Shown here: piece by piece, positions 7,275 through 12,705 of the stretch
How positions within the stretch are numbered: position 1 is the stretch's first letter
Layout: every line of letters starts with the position of its first letter
Origin: Verrucomicrobia bacterium UBA6015
GTDB taxonomy: Bacteria; Verrucomicrobiota; Kiritimatiellia; UBA8416
DNA: 12,705 nucleotides
Assembly: GCA_002428045.1 (NCBI GenBank)
Contig: DIZZ01000138.1
Location: 1 to 12,705, forward strand
Direction: 5' to 3'
Notes under the pieces: model-generated
The model's database searches: none
Seen by the model: only the letters and a program-made list of their open reading frames with translations
Told to the model about the DNA's origin: nothing
Made by a program: the position numbers and the translations under genes

Positions 7275-7289
7275 GCCGCATCCGGCGGC
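7275..7289. other. Short GC hairpin between convergent genes
   Basis: GCCGC and GCGGC form a 5-bp stem with a five-base loop, between the end of the secreted-protein gene and the end of a small minus-strand ORF. There is no T run on either side, so it would be at most a weak terminator. Confidence 0.3.
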
Positions 7290-7299
7290 GTTGCTAAGC

Positions 7300-7566
7300 C
7301 TATCCGCAAGCCGATGGACGCTTGATCTCCGCCTGCCTGCTGGCCTGTTCAGCCAGAAACGCACTAAGCCACTTTGTTTCTTCTAAATTACGAGCAATAT
7401 CTGGATCGGCTTTACCGGTTCCCAGGGATTCACTCGCCGCTTTCAGCAGGGCCACCTGCTGGCGGAATTGAGCCGGTTTAACGTCATTCCAAGTAACCCC
7501 GACCAAGGGGATGATTTCTTTTCCGCCCCCCACGACAACCGCGATGCAGTTCGTGGTTGCATCCAC
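7300..7566 (-). CDS. Small hypothetical protein
   Basis: There are 88 residues from a GTG start at 7566; the product is not recognised. The segment AVVVGGGKEIIPLVGVTWNDV looks like two beta strands and a turn, followed by an amphipathic helix (QVALLKAASESLGTG) and a Gln/Glu-rich helix. The frame is open further upstream to a stop at 7627-7629, and this extra part (LRQDAVAIV) looks like the natural start of the first strand. No ATG, GTG or TTG is available there (only CTG at 7590), so the N-terminus is uncertain. It follows another small minus-strand ORF, with the extended frame overlapping its end, so the two may be coupled. Confidence 0.5.
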   Translation of the reverse strand: MDATTNCIAVVVGGGKEIIPLVGVTWNDVKPAQFRQQVALLKAASESLGTGKADPDIARNLEETKWLSAFLAEQASRQAEIKRPSACG

Positions 7567-7604
7567 GATGGCGACGGCATCCTGCCGCAGCTCGGTATGT
7601 TGTT

Positions 7605-7823
7605 TTACGGCTCTTCCACTTTCCCGTCAGATATCACGCAGAACCCGCCATCGGGTGCCTGCTCAACGCGCTGTCCCATGAACAGCAGATTGGTCGAATC
7701 CGTCTCGAATCGCACCAGCAGTTCTCCATCCGCCACCTGCATCGCCCAATAGGCAACCGGGGTGTTCGTGGTCAGCGGGGTCAAGGTCAGGCTGGACGAA
7801 TCCGCGATCAGCATCATGTCCAT
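7605..7823 (-). CDS. Small hypothetical protein
   Basis: There are 72 residues from ATG 7823; further ATGs at 7817 and 7814 are possible. No family is recognised. The sequence alternates hydrophobic and polar residues in a beta-strand pattern (SLTLTPLTT, VAYWAMQVADGELLVRFETD, GGFCVISDG), suggesting a small all-beta protein. It has no signal peptide and no visible catalytic motif. Upstream on the same strand are the relic of a fic gene, read backwards, and the end of the DUF4143 ATPase gene, so it may share the ATPase transcript. The start was set at 7823 because the longer frame runs through the fic relic. No strong ribosome site was seen. Confidence 0.48.
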   Translation of the reverse strand: MDMMLIADSSSLTLTPLTTNTPVAYWAMQVADGELLVRFETDSTNLLFMGQRVEQAPDGGFCVISDGKVEEP

Positions 7824-7832
7824 GACAAGGAA

Positions 7833-7892
7833 TCGCTTTTCCCTCCAAGGTACTGGATACCTACGTCCCCCGCCTCTTGCTGGATCTGCCAT
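7833..7892 (+). pseudogene. 3' relic of a second fic gene
   Basis: This stretch repeats the 3' end of the intact fic gene (10680-10737). Over 58 aligned bases starting at the GC before TTTCCC there are 8 differences. In the fic frame it codes FPSKVLDTYVPRLLLDLP against FPAKVLDAYFPRLFLDLP in the intact protein. The fic stop is gone (CCATCA instead of CCATAG), and nothing upstream of 7833 resembles fic. Most changes are silent or conservative, so it looks like the end of a diverged homologue rather than a fresh copy. It lies in the same orientation as the intact gene and abuts the end of the DUF4143 ATPase gene on the other strand. Confidence 0.75.
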
Positions 7893-9214
7893 CACCCGCC
7901 GGAGCCTTCGGGACTAGGCTCGCCAAGCCCGCCAGCGAAGTAGAGCGGCAGGAAAGTCAACCGCTGTTCAGGCCGGTGCGCATAGGTCCCTGAATAGAGC
8001 ACGATGCCTTCCGGACAGTTGGGGTACGTATCCAGCATCAGGTGCAGACTGCGCAGGCTGCCACCCGCGCCGGACTTGACCTCGACCGGCAAGATCCTGC
8101 CTTGGCGAACGGCCAGATAGTCCACCTCGGCATTGCTGCCGCGCGCTTCCCTTGCCCAGTAGAACAGCTCGGAGGCATGACTGGCGACCATTTCCTGGGC
8201 AACGAATTGCTCGGCAAGCTTGCCCCGGTACATGGCTAGCAGATCGTCTTCCCTCCACTCGAGGTCGACCGGGACCTGACAGAGATTCTGCATCAGGCCG
8301 ATATCGAGCAGGGCGGCCTTGAAACGTTTGTCGTTGGCACCGGCACCGAGCGGCAACCCGGAGGGGTTGCAGGCGGCAATTTTATGGATGACCCGGGCCT
8401 TGCACAGCAGATCGAAGGCCCGGCGATTGGTCGGGCCGGTATGGCTATCATCGAGCCGGGTGTACTTGATCTGTTCCCCGACTTGCCGGGTCACGTTTAG
8501 CAATACCCTGTCCAGACAGCCGCTATCGACGCGTGGCGTATATTTGGCGAAGTCATCCCGGTAGGAAGCAATGATTTCGGCTTGGGCCCTGAACGACTCG
8601 ACCAGCGATTGCGTGTCGCGGTACACCTGCACACTTTCCGGCATTCCGCCGACGAAAAAGTAGGTTCTAAGTTCTTTTAACAATTGACGCTGAATGGCCT
8701 CATCAACCTCGGATGGATGCCGGGCTGCGGTTTCGGCGGCCACTTTATTGCCGATTCCCCCAAGGTATTCGCGGAACGTCATCGGGTACAGATGGAGGTA
8801 TTGGACACGGCCGACCGGGACCGAGATGTCGCCGAGTGCAAACTCAAGCAAGGAGCCCGCCGCGATCACGTGCAGATCGGGCAGTTGCTCGTAGAAATAA
8901 CGCAACGCCATGATGGCGCGTGGACAGGCCTGGATCTCATCTAGAAAAAGCAGTGTTCTGCCTGGCTCAATGCGTTGTCCGCTGTCAACTTCAAGATGCT
9001 GGATAATGCGTTTTGGATCCAGATTGTCGCCGAAGTGAATGTGCAGATCCCGACGCTTCTCCAAGTCGACCTTGACCATCGACTCGAATCTGGCAGCGGC
9101 CATATGTTCGACCAACCAGGTCTTGCCCACCTGCCGTGCCCCACGCACAATCAGAGGCTTGCGCCGCAGTGCCGTTATCCACCGTTCAATCTGTTCTTGC
9201 GCCATGCGATACAT
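7892..9214 (-). CDS. AAA-type ATPase with C-terminal DUF4143 domain
   Basis: The protein has 440 residues. Walker A is GARQVGKT (25-32), Walker B is LLFLDE (88-93), and AAGSLLEF near 118-125 fits the sensor region. GGMPE (189-193) opens the DUF4143 part. Near the end, NAEVDYLAV (about 382-390) and LPVEVKSG (about 396-403) form the E-x-D...ExK pattern of a PD-(D/E)xK nuclease-like fold that is usual in this family. The family (COG1373) is widespread and often mobile; its biochemical role is poorly known. The ATG at 9214 has GGAGGA 7 bp upstream. It is divergent from fic across a 312-bp AT-rich region. The last codons reach the edge of the fic relic, suggesting that the C-terminus was set by a rearrangement. 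Confidence 0.92.
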   Translation of the reverse strand: MYRMAQEQIERWITALRRKPLIVRGARQVGKTWLVEHMAAARFESMVKVDLEKRRDLHIHFGDNLDPKRIIQHLEVDSGQRIEPGRTLLFLDEIQACPRAIMALRYFYEQLPDLHVIAAGSLLEFALGDISVPVGRVQYLHLYPMTFREYLGGIGNKVAAETAARHPSEVDEAIQRQLLKELRTYFFVGGMPESVQVYRDTQSLVESFRAQAEIIASYRDDFAKYTPRVDSGCLDRVLLNVTRQVGEQIKYTRLDDSHTGPTNRRAFDLLCKARVIHKIAACNPSGLPLGAGANDKRFKAALLDIGLMQNLCQVPVDLEWREDDLLAMYRGKLAEQFVAQEMVASHASELFYWAREARGSNAEVDYLAVRQGRILPVEVKSGAGGSLRSLHLMLDTYPNCPEGIVLYSGTYAHRPEQRLTFLPLYFAGGLGEPSPEGSGG

Positions 9215-9344
9215 GAAATAATCCTCCAGCGATTTTGAATCGCCATTTTAGAAAGACAAGGAACATACTAACATGACAAATCTGATAGTCAACCCATATA
9301 AAATCGGGTGTTGAGAGTGAATGCGATGAGGATGATCGTCCCCT

Positions 9345-9362
9345 GGCAGGTTCGAACCTGCC
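9345..9362. repeat. 18-bp perfect palindrome
   Basis: GGCAGGTTCGAACCTGCC is identical to its reverse complement. Flanking CC and GG can extend the pairing past one T/G step. GGTTCGAACC resembles the T arm of a tRNA, but no cloverleaf can be built around it. Confidence 0.8.
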
Positions 9363-9381
9363 GGGCACACGGGGCGGTAAA

Positions 9382-9403
9382 ACGAGAACGGCGACGAGAA
9401 CGG
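9382..9403. repeat. 10-bp direct repeat, 12-bp period
   Basis: ACGAGAACGG occurs at 9382-9391 and again at 9394-9403. It lies in the divergent intergenic region, 20 bp from the palindrome. Function unknown. Confidence 0.7.
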
Positions 9404-9526
9404 TTGACGATTTTCATGCCCGTCTAAAAATCGCCACTATTTTTCTATTGCATTCCATTATAATTAATATAATTTGCTTTATACAAGTATATTATAACGT
9501 TTTATAATCGCCATTAGGATCGCCAT

Positions 9527-10735
9527 ATGTCACCCGATAGAATACTGCCATCCGGACTATCAAGCATGGAACCGATGCTGCCGGCGCTGGATGATCCCCA
9601 GTTGGCGGAACTGAGTCGGCGCATCTTCATCGAGGGCGGGGCGTTACGTGCCTCCGTACCCGCTGCGATTACACGAAACCGGATTGCATCCCTGGTCCGC
9701 GAGATGAACAGCTACTACTCCAACGTGATCGAGGGGCACAAGACGCTGCCACGCGACATCGAACGGGCCTTGCAGAATGACTATCTGGATGATGCGGGCA
9801 TGCGATTAAATCAGCACCTGGCAAGGGCGCATATCCAGGTCGAGGCCGACATGGGGCAGCGCCTGGCCAGTGAACCGGGCCTGAACGTGTACGGGCGGGA
9901 CTTCTTGTGCTGGCTTCACGAATCCTTCAACCTTCATCTTCCCGAGGAGGCGCGGGAAGGACGCACCAGCAGCGGGCAAGCCTACCCCGTCGAGATCGGA
10001 CAACCAAGAACGTTCAACGTTGATGTCGGCGCGCACACCCCGCCGGATCATCGCCAAATGGATGGCTTTCTCCAACGTTTTTCAGACGCCTACCAGAACC
10101 CTTCCATCCTTGATACCAGCCGTCTGCCCGCCCTCGCGGCAGCGCATCATCGGCTGGCCTGGATACATCCCTTCGGCGACGGCAACGGTCGCGTTGCCCG
10201 CCTGCAATCGCACGCGGCCCTGATTCGACTCGGCGTTGACGGCGATGGGTTGTGGACATTGTCCCGCGGCCTGGCCCGACAACGCAGCGACTACTATATC
10301 CGGTTGGCGGGGGCCGACCGGACACGCGAGAACGACCTGGACGGTCGAGGGAACCTATCGGCCTGGGGGCTGCACGCATTCTGCCTTTTCTTCATGCAGA
10401 CCATGCTTGACCAGATCGAGTTCATGACCCGGCTGCTTGATACGGGGAAATTGCTGAATCGGATCGCCGACTATATCCACCGGGAGTCGGGTATCACACA
10501 GCACCGCGACCGCCTTGTGCGACTCCTGGTGGCACTGTTCCGGGAGGGCAGCGTGACCCGCGGACAGGTCACGGATATCGTGGGGCTCAAGCCCAGCGCC
10601 GCCCGCCAGGTCATCAGCCTGGCGCTCCGGGAAGGGCTGGCCTGCAGCGCAAGCCCCAAGGGACCGCTCACCATTGCCTTTCCCGCCAAGGTGCTGGATG
10701 CCTATTTCCCCCGCCTATTCCTGGATCTGCCATAG
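9527..10735 (+). CDS. fic: Fic-family AMP-transferase, class II
   Basis: The protein has 402 residues. The Fic motif HPFGDGNGR is at 214-222: H214 is the catalytic base, D218 binds Mg2+, and N220/R222 contact the nucleotide phosphates. The N-terminal helix carries SNVIEG (65-70), the (S/T)xxxE(G/N) inhibitory motif, with E69 expected to block ATP gamma-phosphate binding. This makes it a self-inhibited class II Fic protein with no need for a separate antitoxin. Residues about 330-395 look like a winged helix (GSVTRGQVTDIVGLKPSAARQVISLALREG), so DNA binding or autoregulation is possible. Proteins of this family transfer AMP to hydroxyl side chains; the target is unknown. The ATG at 9527 has AGGA 7 bp upstream. 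A 3' relic of a related gene lies about 1.6 kb to the left. Confidence 0.94.
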   Translation: MSPDRILPSGLSSMEPMLPALDDPQLAELSRRIFIEGGALRASVPAAITRNRIASLVREMNSYYSNVIEGHKTLPRDIERALQNDYLDDAGMRLNQHLARAHIQVEADMGQRLASEPGLNVYGRDFLCWLHESFNLHLPEEAREGRTSSGQAYPVEIGQPRTFNVDVGAHTPPDHRQMDGFLQRFSDAYQNPSILDTSRLPALAAAHHRLAWIHPFGDGNGRVARLQSHAALIRLGVDGDGLWTLSRGLARQRSDYYIRLAGADRTRENDLDGRGNLSAWGLHAFCLFFMQTMLDQIEFMTRLLDTGKLLNRIADYIHRESGITQHRDRLVRLLVALFREGSVTRGQVTDIVGLKPSAARQVISLALREGLACSASPKGPLTIAFPAKVLDAYFPRLFLDLP

Positions 10736-10786
10736 GGCCCAAGGAGCGGGGAAAAGGTCCAGCTCGTAACCGGAGCATATCCTGGC

Positions 10787-11125
10787 TTAATGGTCGCAGG
10801 TGTTCTGGCCGGAGACGAGGGTACCCGCGAGATAGGCGGTGACCAGCTTTTCCGGCGTCTCGGCGGGAGCCCCTACAACAACCTTGATGCCATTCTCGGC
10901 AAACAAGACCTGCGCACGCTGTCCCATGCCACCCGCAATGATCACCGTGGCACCCTGCTCATTGAGCCAGCGCGGCAGTACGCCCGGCTCGTGGGCCGGC
11001 GGATCCAGTTTGGTCGTGGATTTGATCGTCTTCGTTGCGTCATCCACATCCAGCAGCGCGAACTGCGCGCAGTGCCCGAAATGCATGCAAAGTTTTCCTT
11101 CAGCCATTGGTATTGCGATTCTCAT
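10787..11125 (-). CDS. NifX/NafY/Orange-protein-like metal cluster-binding protein
   Basis: This is a 112-residue member of the dinitrogenase iron-molybdenum cofactor biosynthesis family (RNase H-like fold, MTH1175/ORP type). The start MRIAIPMAEGKLCMHFGHC, then QFALLDVD (residues 21-28), is the typical first strand and HFGH loop that lines the cluster site. VIIAGGMGQRAQVLFAENGIKVVVGAP is the conserved second half, and the end NTCDH adds possible ligands. Such proteins bind or carry metal-sulfur cofactors. ATG 11125 is chosen over an earlier in-frame start because the fold begins there and GGGAG lies just upstream; the longer frame overlaps the MBL gene. It is the last of three genes on this strand and converges on fic. 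The metal bound is unknown. Confidence 0.88.
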   Translation of the reverse strand: MRIAIPMAEGKLCMHFGHCAQFALLDVDDATKTIKSTTKLDPPAHEPGVLPRWLNEQGATVIIAGGMGQRAQVLFAENGIKVVVGAPAETPEKLVTAYLAGTLVSGQNTCDH

Positions 11126-11156
11126 GATCTTTCTCCCTTTTTCTTTTTGTCTTGTG

Positions 11157-11993
11157 TTAGTATTCAAAAACCGATCCGCCCATGGCGGTTGCAAACATCC
11201 GTTCGCCCAGTGCCTCTTGCAGCTGCGCCACGGCAGCGTCGCCGGTGCAGTGCAGCGGGATAAGCTGCCGGATGTCCATTGAACGCAGTGCCGCGATCGT
11301 CTCCCGCATGCGGCCCTCGCTGGCGGCGGCGAGGTGCAGTCCGCCGATGACCGACAGGAACGGCAGGCCCGGACGCTGTTCCTGCACCCAGCGCAGGGTG
11401 TTGACCAGACCAGCGTGACAGCAGCCGGTGCAGACCACCAGACCATTGTCAGCTTCAATCCATAGTGCCATGTCATCGTCAATCATATCCGGCTGCGTCC
11501 CTTGCGCATCGAGGAAAAACGGGCCACCGGTATCCTCGAACCCGGTTTCACGCGGGATGGGGCCGGTCAGCCCGATGCAGGGGGAAAGCCTGACGGGTTG
11601 GCGTACCCAATGGCACCCCGGCACCGGGAGGTCCTCCAATGCGGCCGACGCCGCCATCGGCATGCCGTTTGGCTTTGCCATTCCCTCCCGGACGCTGAAT
11701 CGCGGCTGGAGTGCGGCCGGATGCAGGTAGATGATCGGTGCCTTCATGGCAGGCAGCACGTCGGGAAGCCCCCCGGTGTGATCATAATGCCCGTGACTGA
11801 GGATGATCGCGTCCGCATCCGCCAGGCGAATACCCATGGACTCGGCATTACGGGCAAACGCACCGCTCTGCCCCGCATCCAGCAGCAGCTTCATGCCGTC
11901 GGCCTCGATCCAGAGCGACAGCCCGTGCTCCGCCAGCAGTCCGGGCTGTGCCCGGTTGTCCATGAGCACCGTGATCTTACTGCAGTGCTTCAC
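11157..11993 (-). CDS. Metallo-beta-lactamase-fold hydrolase, COG1237-like
   Basis: This is a 278-residue metal-dependent hydrolase. HGHYDH (67-72) is the HxHxDH signature for two metal ions, and CTGCCHAG (198-205), GGLHL and LHCTG supply later conserved ligands. The pattern of strands and the CCHAG block match the COG1237 group, which includes the archaeal-type dihydropterin phosphate synthase relatives; substrate here is unknown. The start is GTG at 11993: it overlaps the stop of the upstream NifX-like gene by four bases (GTGA) and has GGAAGGG 8 bp before it. The longer frame to 12140 lies inside the upstream gene and is rejected. Lying between two NifX/ORP-like genes, it probably works with metal cofactor handling; this is inference. 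Confidence 0.88.
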   Translation of the reverse strand: MKHCSKITVLMDNRAQPGLLAEHGLSLWIEADGMKLLLDAGQSGAFARNAESMGIRLADADAIILSHGHYDHTGGLPDVLPAMKAPIIYLHPAALQPRFSVREGMAKPNGMPMAASAALEDLPVPGCHWVRQPVRLSPCIGLTGPIPRETGFEDTGGPFFLDAQGTQPDMIDDDMALWIEADNGLVVCTGCCHAGLVNTLRWVQEQRPGLPFLSVIGGLHLAAASEGRMRETIAALRSMDIRQLIPLHCTGDAAVAQLQEALGERMFATAMGGSVFEY

Positions 11994-12352
11994 ATCCAGT
12001 GCCCTTCCACATTGGCGGACGAGGCTTCTACCAAGCGTCCTTCGCGGTACAAGCCAAGGGCCTCCTCGATGGTCACCGCACTGCTGTTGTAAACCTTGAT
12101 CCCTGCCGCCTCGAGCACACGAAAGGCCTTCGGCCCACAATTCCCGGTGACAACCGCCTGCGCCCCGGTATCCACCACGGCCTGCGCCGCCTGGATGCCT
12201 GCGCCTTGTGCCGCGTTCAGGTTCTGCAGGTTATCCACGACCGTAAAGGTGCGGGTGTCGGTATCGTAAACCAGGAACGCGGCGGTTCGCCCGAACCGGC
12301 GATCCAGCGGGGCAGTTAAGTCCCTGCCCGATGTTGAGAATGCGATTTTCAT
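11990..12352 (-). CDS. NifX/NafY/Orange-protein-like metal cluster-binding protein
   Basis: This is a 120-residue protein of the same family as the one at 10787-11125 but clearly diverged. It begins MKIAFSTSGRDLTAPLDRRF, then GRTAAFLVYDTDT, so the HFGH histidines are replaced by RFGR. It continues with DTGAQAVVTGNCGPKAFRVLEAAGIKVY, the conserved half with a Cys in GNCGPKA that could be a ligand. RFGR-type members with GxCGPxA are common among ORP-like proteins. ATG 12352 has AAAGGAG 7 bp upstream and is the first gene after a sigma-54-type promoter. Its stop overlaps the MBL start by four bases, implying translational coupling. Its job is probably cluster carriage or insertion; cofactor and client are unknown. 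Confidence 0.88.
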   Translation of the reverse strand: MKIAFSTSGRDLTAPLDRRFGRTAAFLVYDTDTRTFTVVDNLQNLNAAQGAGIQAAQAVVDTGAQAVVTGNCGPKAFRVLEAAGIKVYNSSAVTIEEALGLYREGRLVEASSANVEGHWM

Positions 12353-12387
12353 ATTGATGCTCCTTTCACAGGCTTCTCTTGTAATAG

Positions 12388-12398
12388 CCCACAGTGGG
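12388..12398. repeat. Small palindrome at the predicted transcript start
   Basis: CCCACAGTGGG is an 11-bp dyad (5-bp arms around one base) that covers the expected start of the sigma-54 transcript. It could be an operator or a 5' end hairpin. Confidence 0.45.
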
Positions 12399-12403
12399 TC
12401 ATT

Positions 12404-12420
12404 AGCATTAACAGTGCCAA
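12404..12420 (-). promoter_or_regulatory. Sigma-54 (-24/-12) promoter of the NifX-MBL-NifX operon
   Basis: On the minus strand the site reads TTGGCACTGTTAATGCT. It matches TTGGCAC exactly in the -24 part and has ATGCT for TTGCT in the -12 part, with the required 10 bp between GG and GC. Transcription should start near 12393, giving a leader of about 40 bases before the ATG at 12352. No NifA-type TGT-N10-ACA site was found upstream within the window, so the activator is unknown. Confidence 0.72.
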
Positions 12421-12573
12421 CTGAGAGGCAAGCCCGCCTCCCCCTGCGGGGGGGGCGAAAAAAGGGGGGTAAGATTTTCCAGGGAATCGGTGAAACGAGA
12501 ACTTCGCCCGACAGCAAAAAAAGGTGCCGTTTTCCTGCCTTTGGCTTTCTCATGGGCTATGCCATTGCTTTGC

Positions 12574-12683
12574 CATCCGGAGCAGGATGCACCGGGTACG
12601 GGGCAAGGCAATGGCTTGCACGATGGCTTGCACGACGCGGACGGGATGGAACCCGTCCCTCCCGCAGCCGGTTGGAACCCGGC
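12574..12683 (+). ncRNA. Three GGA-loop hairpins, possible CsrA/RsmA-binding RNA
   Basis: Hairpin 1: CATCC/GGATG (12574-12589), loop GGAGCA. Hairpin 2: GGACGGG/CCCGTCC (12639-12658), loop ATGGAA. Hairpin 3: GCCGG/CCGGC (12667-12683), loop TTGGAAC. GGA shown in a short loop, best as ANGGA, is the binding element of CsrA/RsmA, and sponge RNAs such as CsrB and RsmZ are strings of these. No promoter or terminator is seen, and hairpins 2 and 3 share TGGAACCCG, so a dispersed repeat element is an alternative. Confidence 0.3.
12611..12634. repeat. Perfect 12-bp tandem duplication
   Basis: ATGGCTTGCACG occurs twice in direct succession, between hairpins 1 and 2 of the hairpin-rich stretch. Read on the plus strand, the copies keep any frame (unit of 12). 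Confidence 0.85.
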
Positions 12684-12705
12684 CTTTGGATTCTACACTT
12701 AATCG

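Larger units (their letters stand above)
9215..9526. promoter_or_regulatory. Divergent control region, DUF4143 gene / fic
   Basis: This is a 312-bp region with no gene. It is AT-rich next to fic (9440-9510), in contrast to its surroundings. It holds the 8-mer ATCGCCAT at 9239-9246, 9507-9514 and 9519-9526, plus ATCGCCAC at 9430-9437. The last copy abuts the fic ATG, and the 9430 copy sits between AAAAAT and ATTTTT arms. AGGA at 9516-9519 is the likely fic ribosome site. Several TATAAT-like hexamers (for example 9503-9508) occur, but no clear promoter pair. It also contains an 18-bp palindrome and a short tandem repeat, listed separately. Confidence 0.55.
12421..12705. other. No convincing gene; hairpin-rich stretch at window end
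   Basis: No frame here has a recognisable protein. The open plus-strand frame at 12490-12702 has low-complexity content and no clear ribosome site. The region contains a 10-bp GC stem around TGC (12435-12457, one G-T pair), just upstream of the sigma-54 site. An exact tandem pair of ATGGCTTGCACG lies at 12611-12634. Three hairpins with GGA in the loop are listed separately. It may be a non-coding RNA, a dispersed chromosomal repeat, or the upstream part of a gene beyond the edge. Confidence 0.5.

Noticed and set aside
9335..9375. tRNA gene suggested by GGTTCGAACC
   Set aside because: No acceptor, D or anticodon arms can be drawn; the match is only to a T-arm-like palindrome.
11126..11482. 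Longer N-terminus for the HFGH-type NifX-like protein
   Set aside because: It is antisense-free but out of frame within the MBL gene, with no family content before the ATG at 11125.
11994..12140. Longer N-terminus for the MBL-fold protein
   Set aside because: It lies inside the upstream NifX-like gene; the GTG at 11993 with four-base overlap and ribosome site is better.
12490..12702. 70-codon plus-strand frame at the window end
   Set aside because: Low-complexity sequence passing through tandem repeats and hairpins, no ribosome site, no recognisable domain.

Overview
The window reads like a GC-rich gammaproteobacterial chromosome segment. The truA, gph-type phosphatase, ECF sigma and Fic proteins all have a proteobacterial look. 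NifX/ORP-type proteins with a -24/-12 (sigma-54) promoter and an orphan corrinoid protein hint at an anaerobic or microaerobic, metal-cofactor-rich lifestyle. Species cannot be told from the sequence alone. There are no rRNA genes, convincing tRNAs, CRISPR arrays or transposases.

Layout: (1) 1-2217, plus strand: the end of a TPR-repeat protein (frame open to the left edge, preceded by an in-frame 7-bp tandem repeat), then a closely spaced HAD phosphatase of the phosphoglycolate phosphatase type. (2) 2248-2541, plus: a small 2[4Fe-4S] ferredoxin-like protein whose tail overlaps the end of truA on the other strand. (3) 4515-2470, minus: an AraC-type regulator with a PocR-like N-terminal region, then truA, 12 bp apart. 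(4) 4713-5336, plus: a methyltransferase-type corrinoid protein, divergent from that regulator, with a structured leader and a strong terminator but no methyltransferase next to it. (5) 5471-7256, plus: an ECF sigma factor, a single-pass membrane protein that is probably its anti-sigma factor, and a secreted coiled-coil protein, packed as one operon. (6) 7300-10735: a small accessory island. It holds two unknown small minus-strand ORFs, the 3' relic of a second fic gene, a DUF4143-type AAA ATPase (minus) and an intact class II Fic AMP-transferase (plus). The ATPase and Fic genes diverge from an AT-rich intergenic region with repeated ATCGCCAT boxes. (7) 12352-10787, minus: a three-gene operon, NifX/ORP-like protein, metallo-beta-lactamase-fold protein, second NifX/ORP-like protein, behind a near-consensus sigma-54 promoter. 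(8) 12421-12705: no convincing gene, but a run of hairpins, three of which expose GGA in the loop.

How parts may work together: the AraC/PocR-like regulator probably controls the divergent corrinoid gene. The ECF/anti-sigma/periplasmic trio looks like an envelope-signal relay. The sigma-54 operon looks like a metal-cluster carrier system related to the Orange Protein/NifX family. The Fic/DUF4143 pair looks like a mobile toxin-like or signalling module that has replaced or duplicated an older fic copy.
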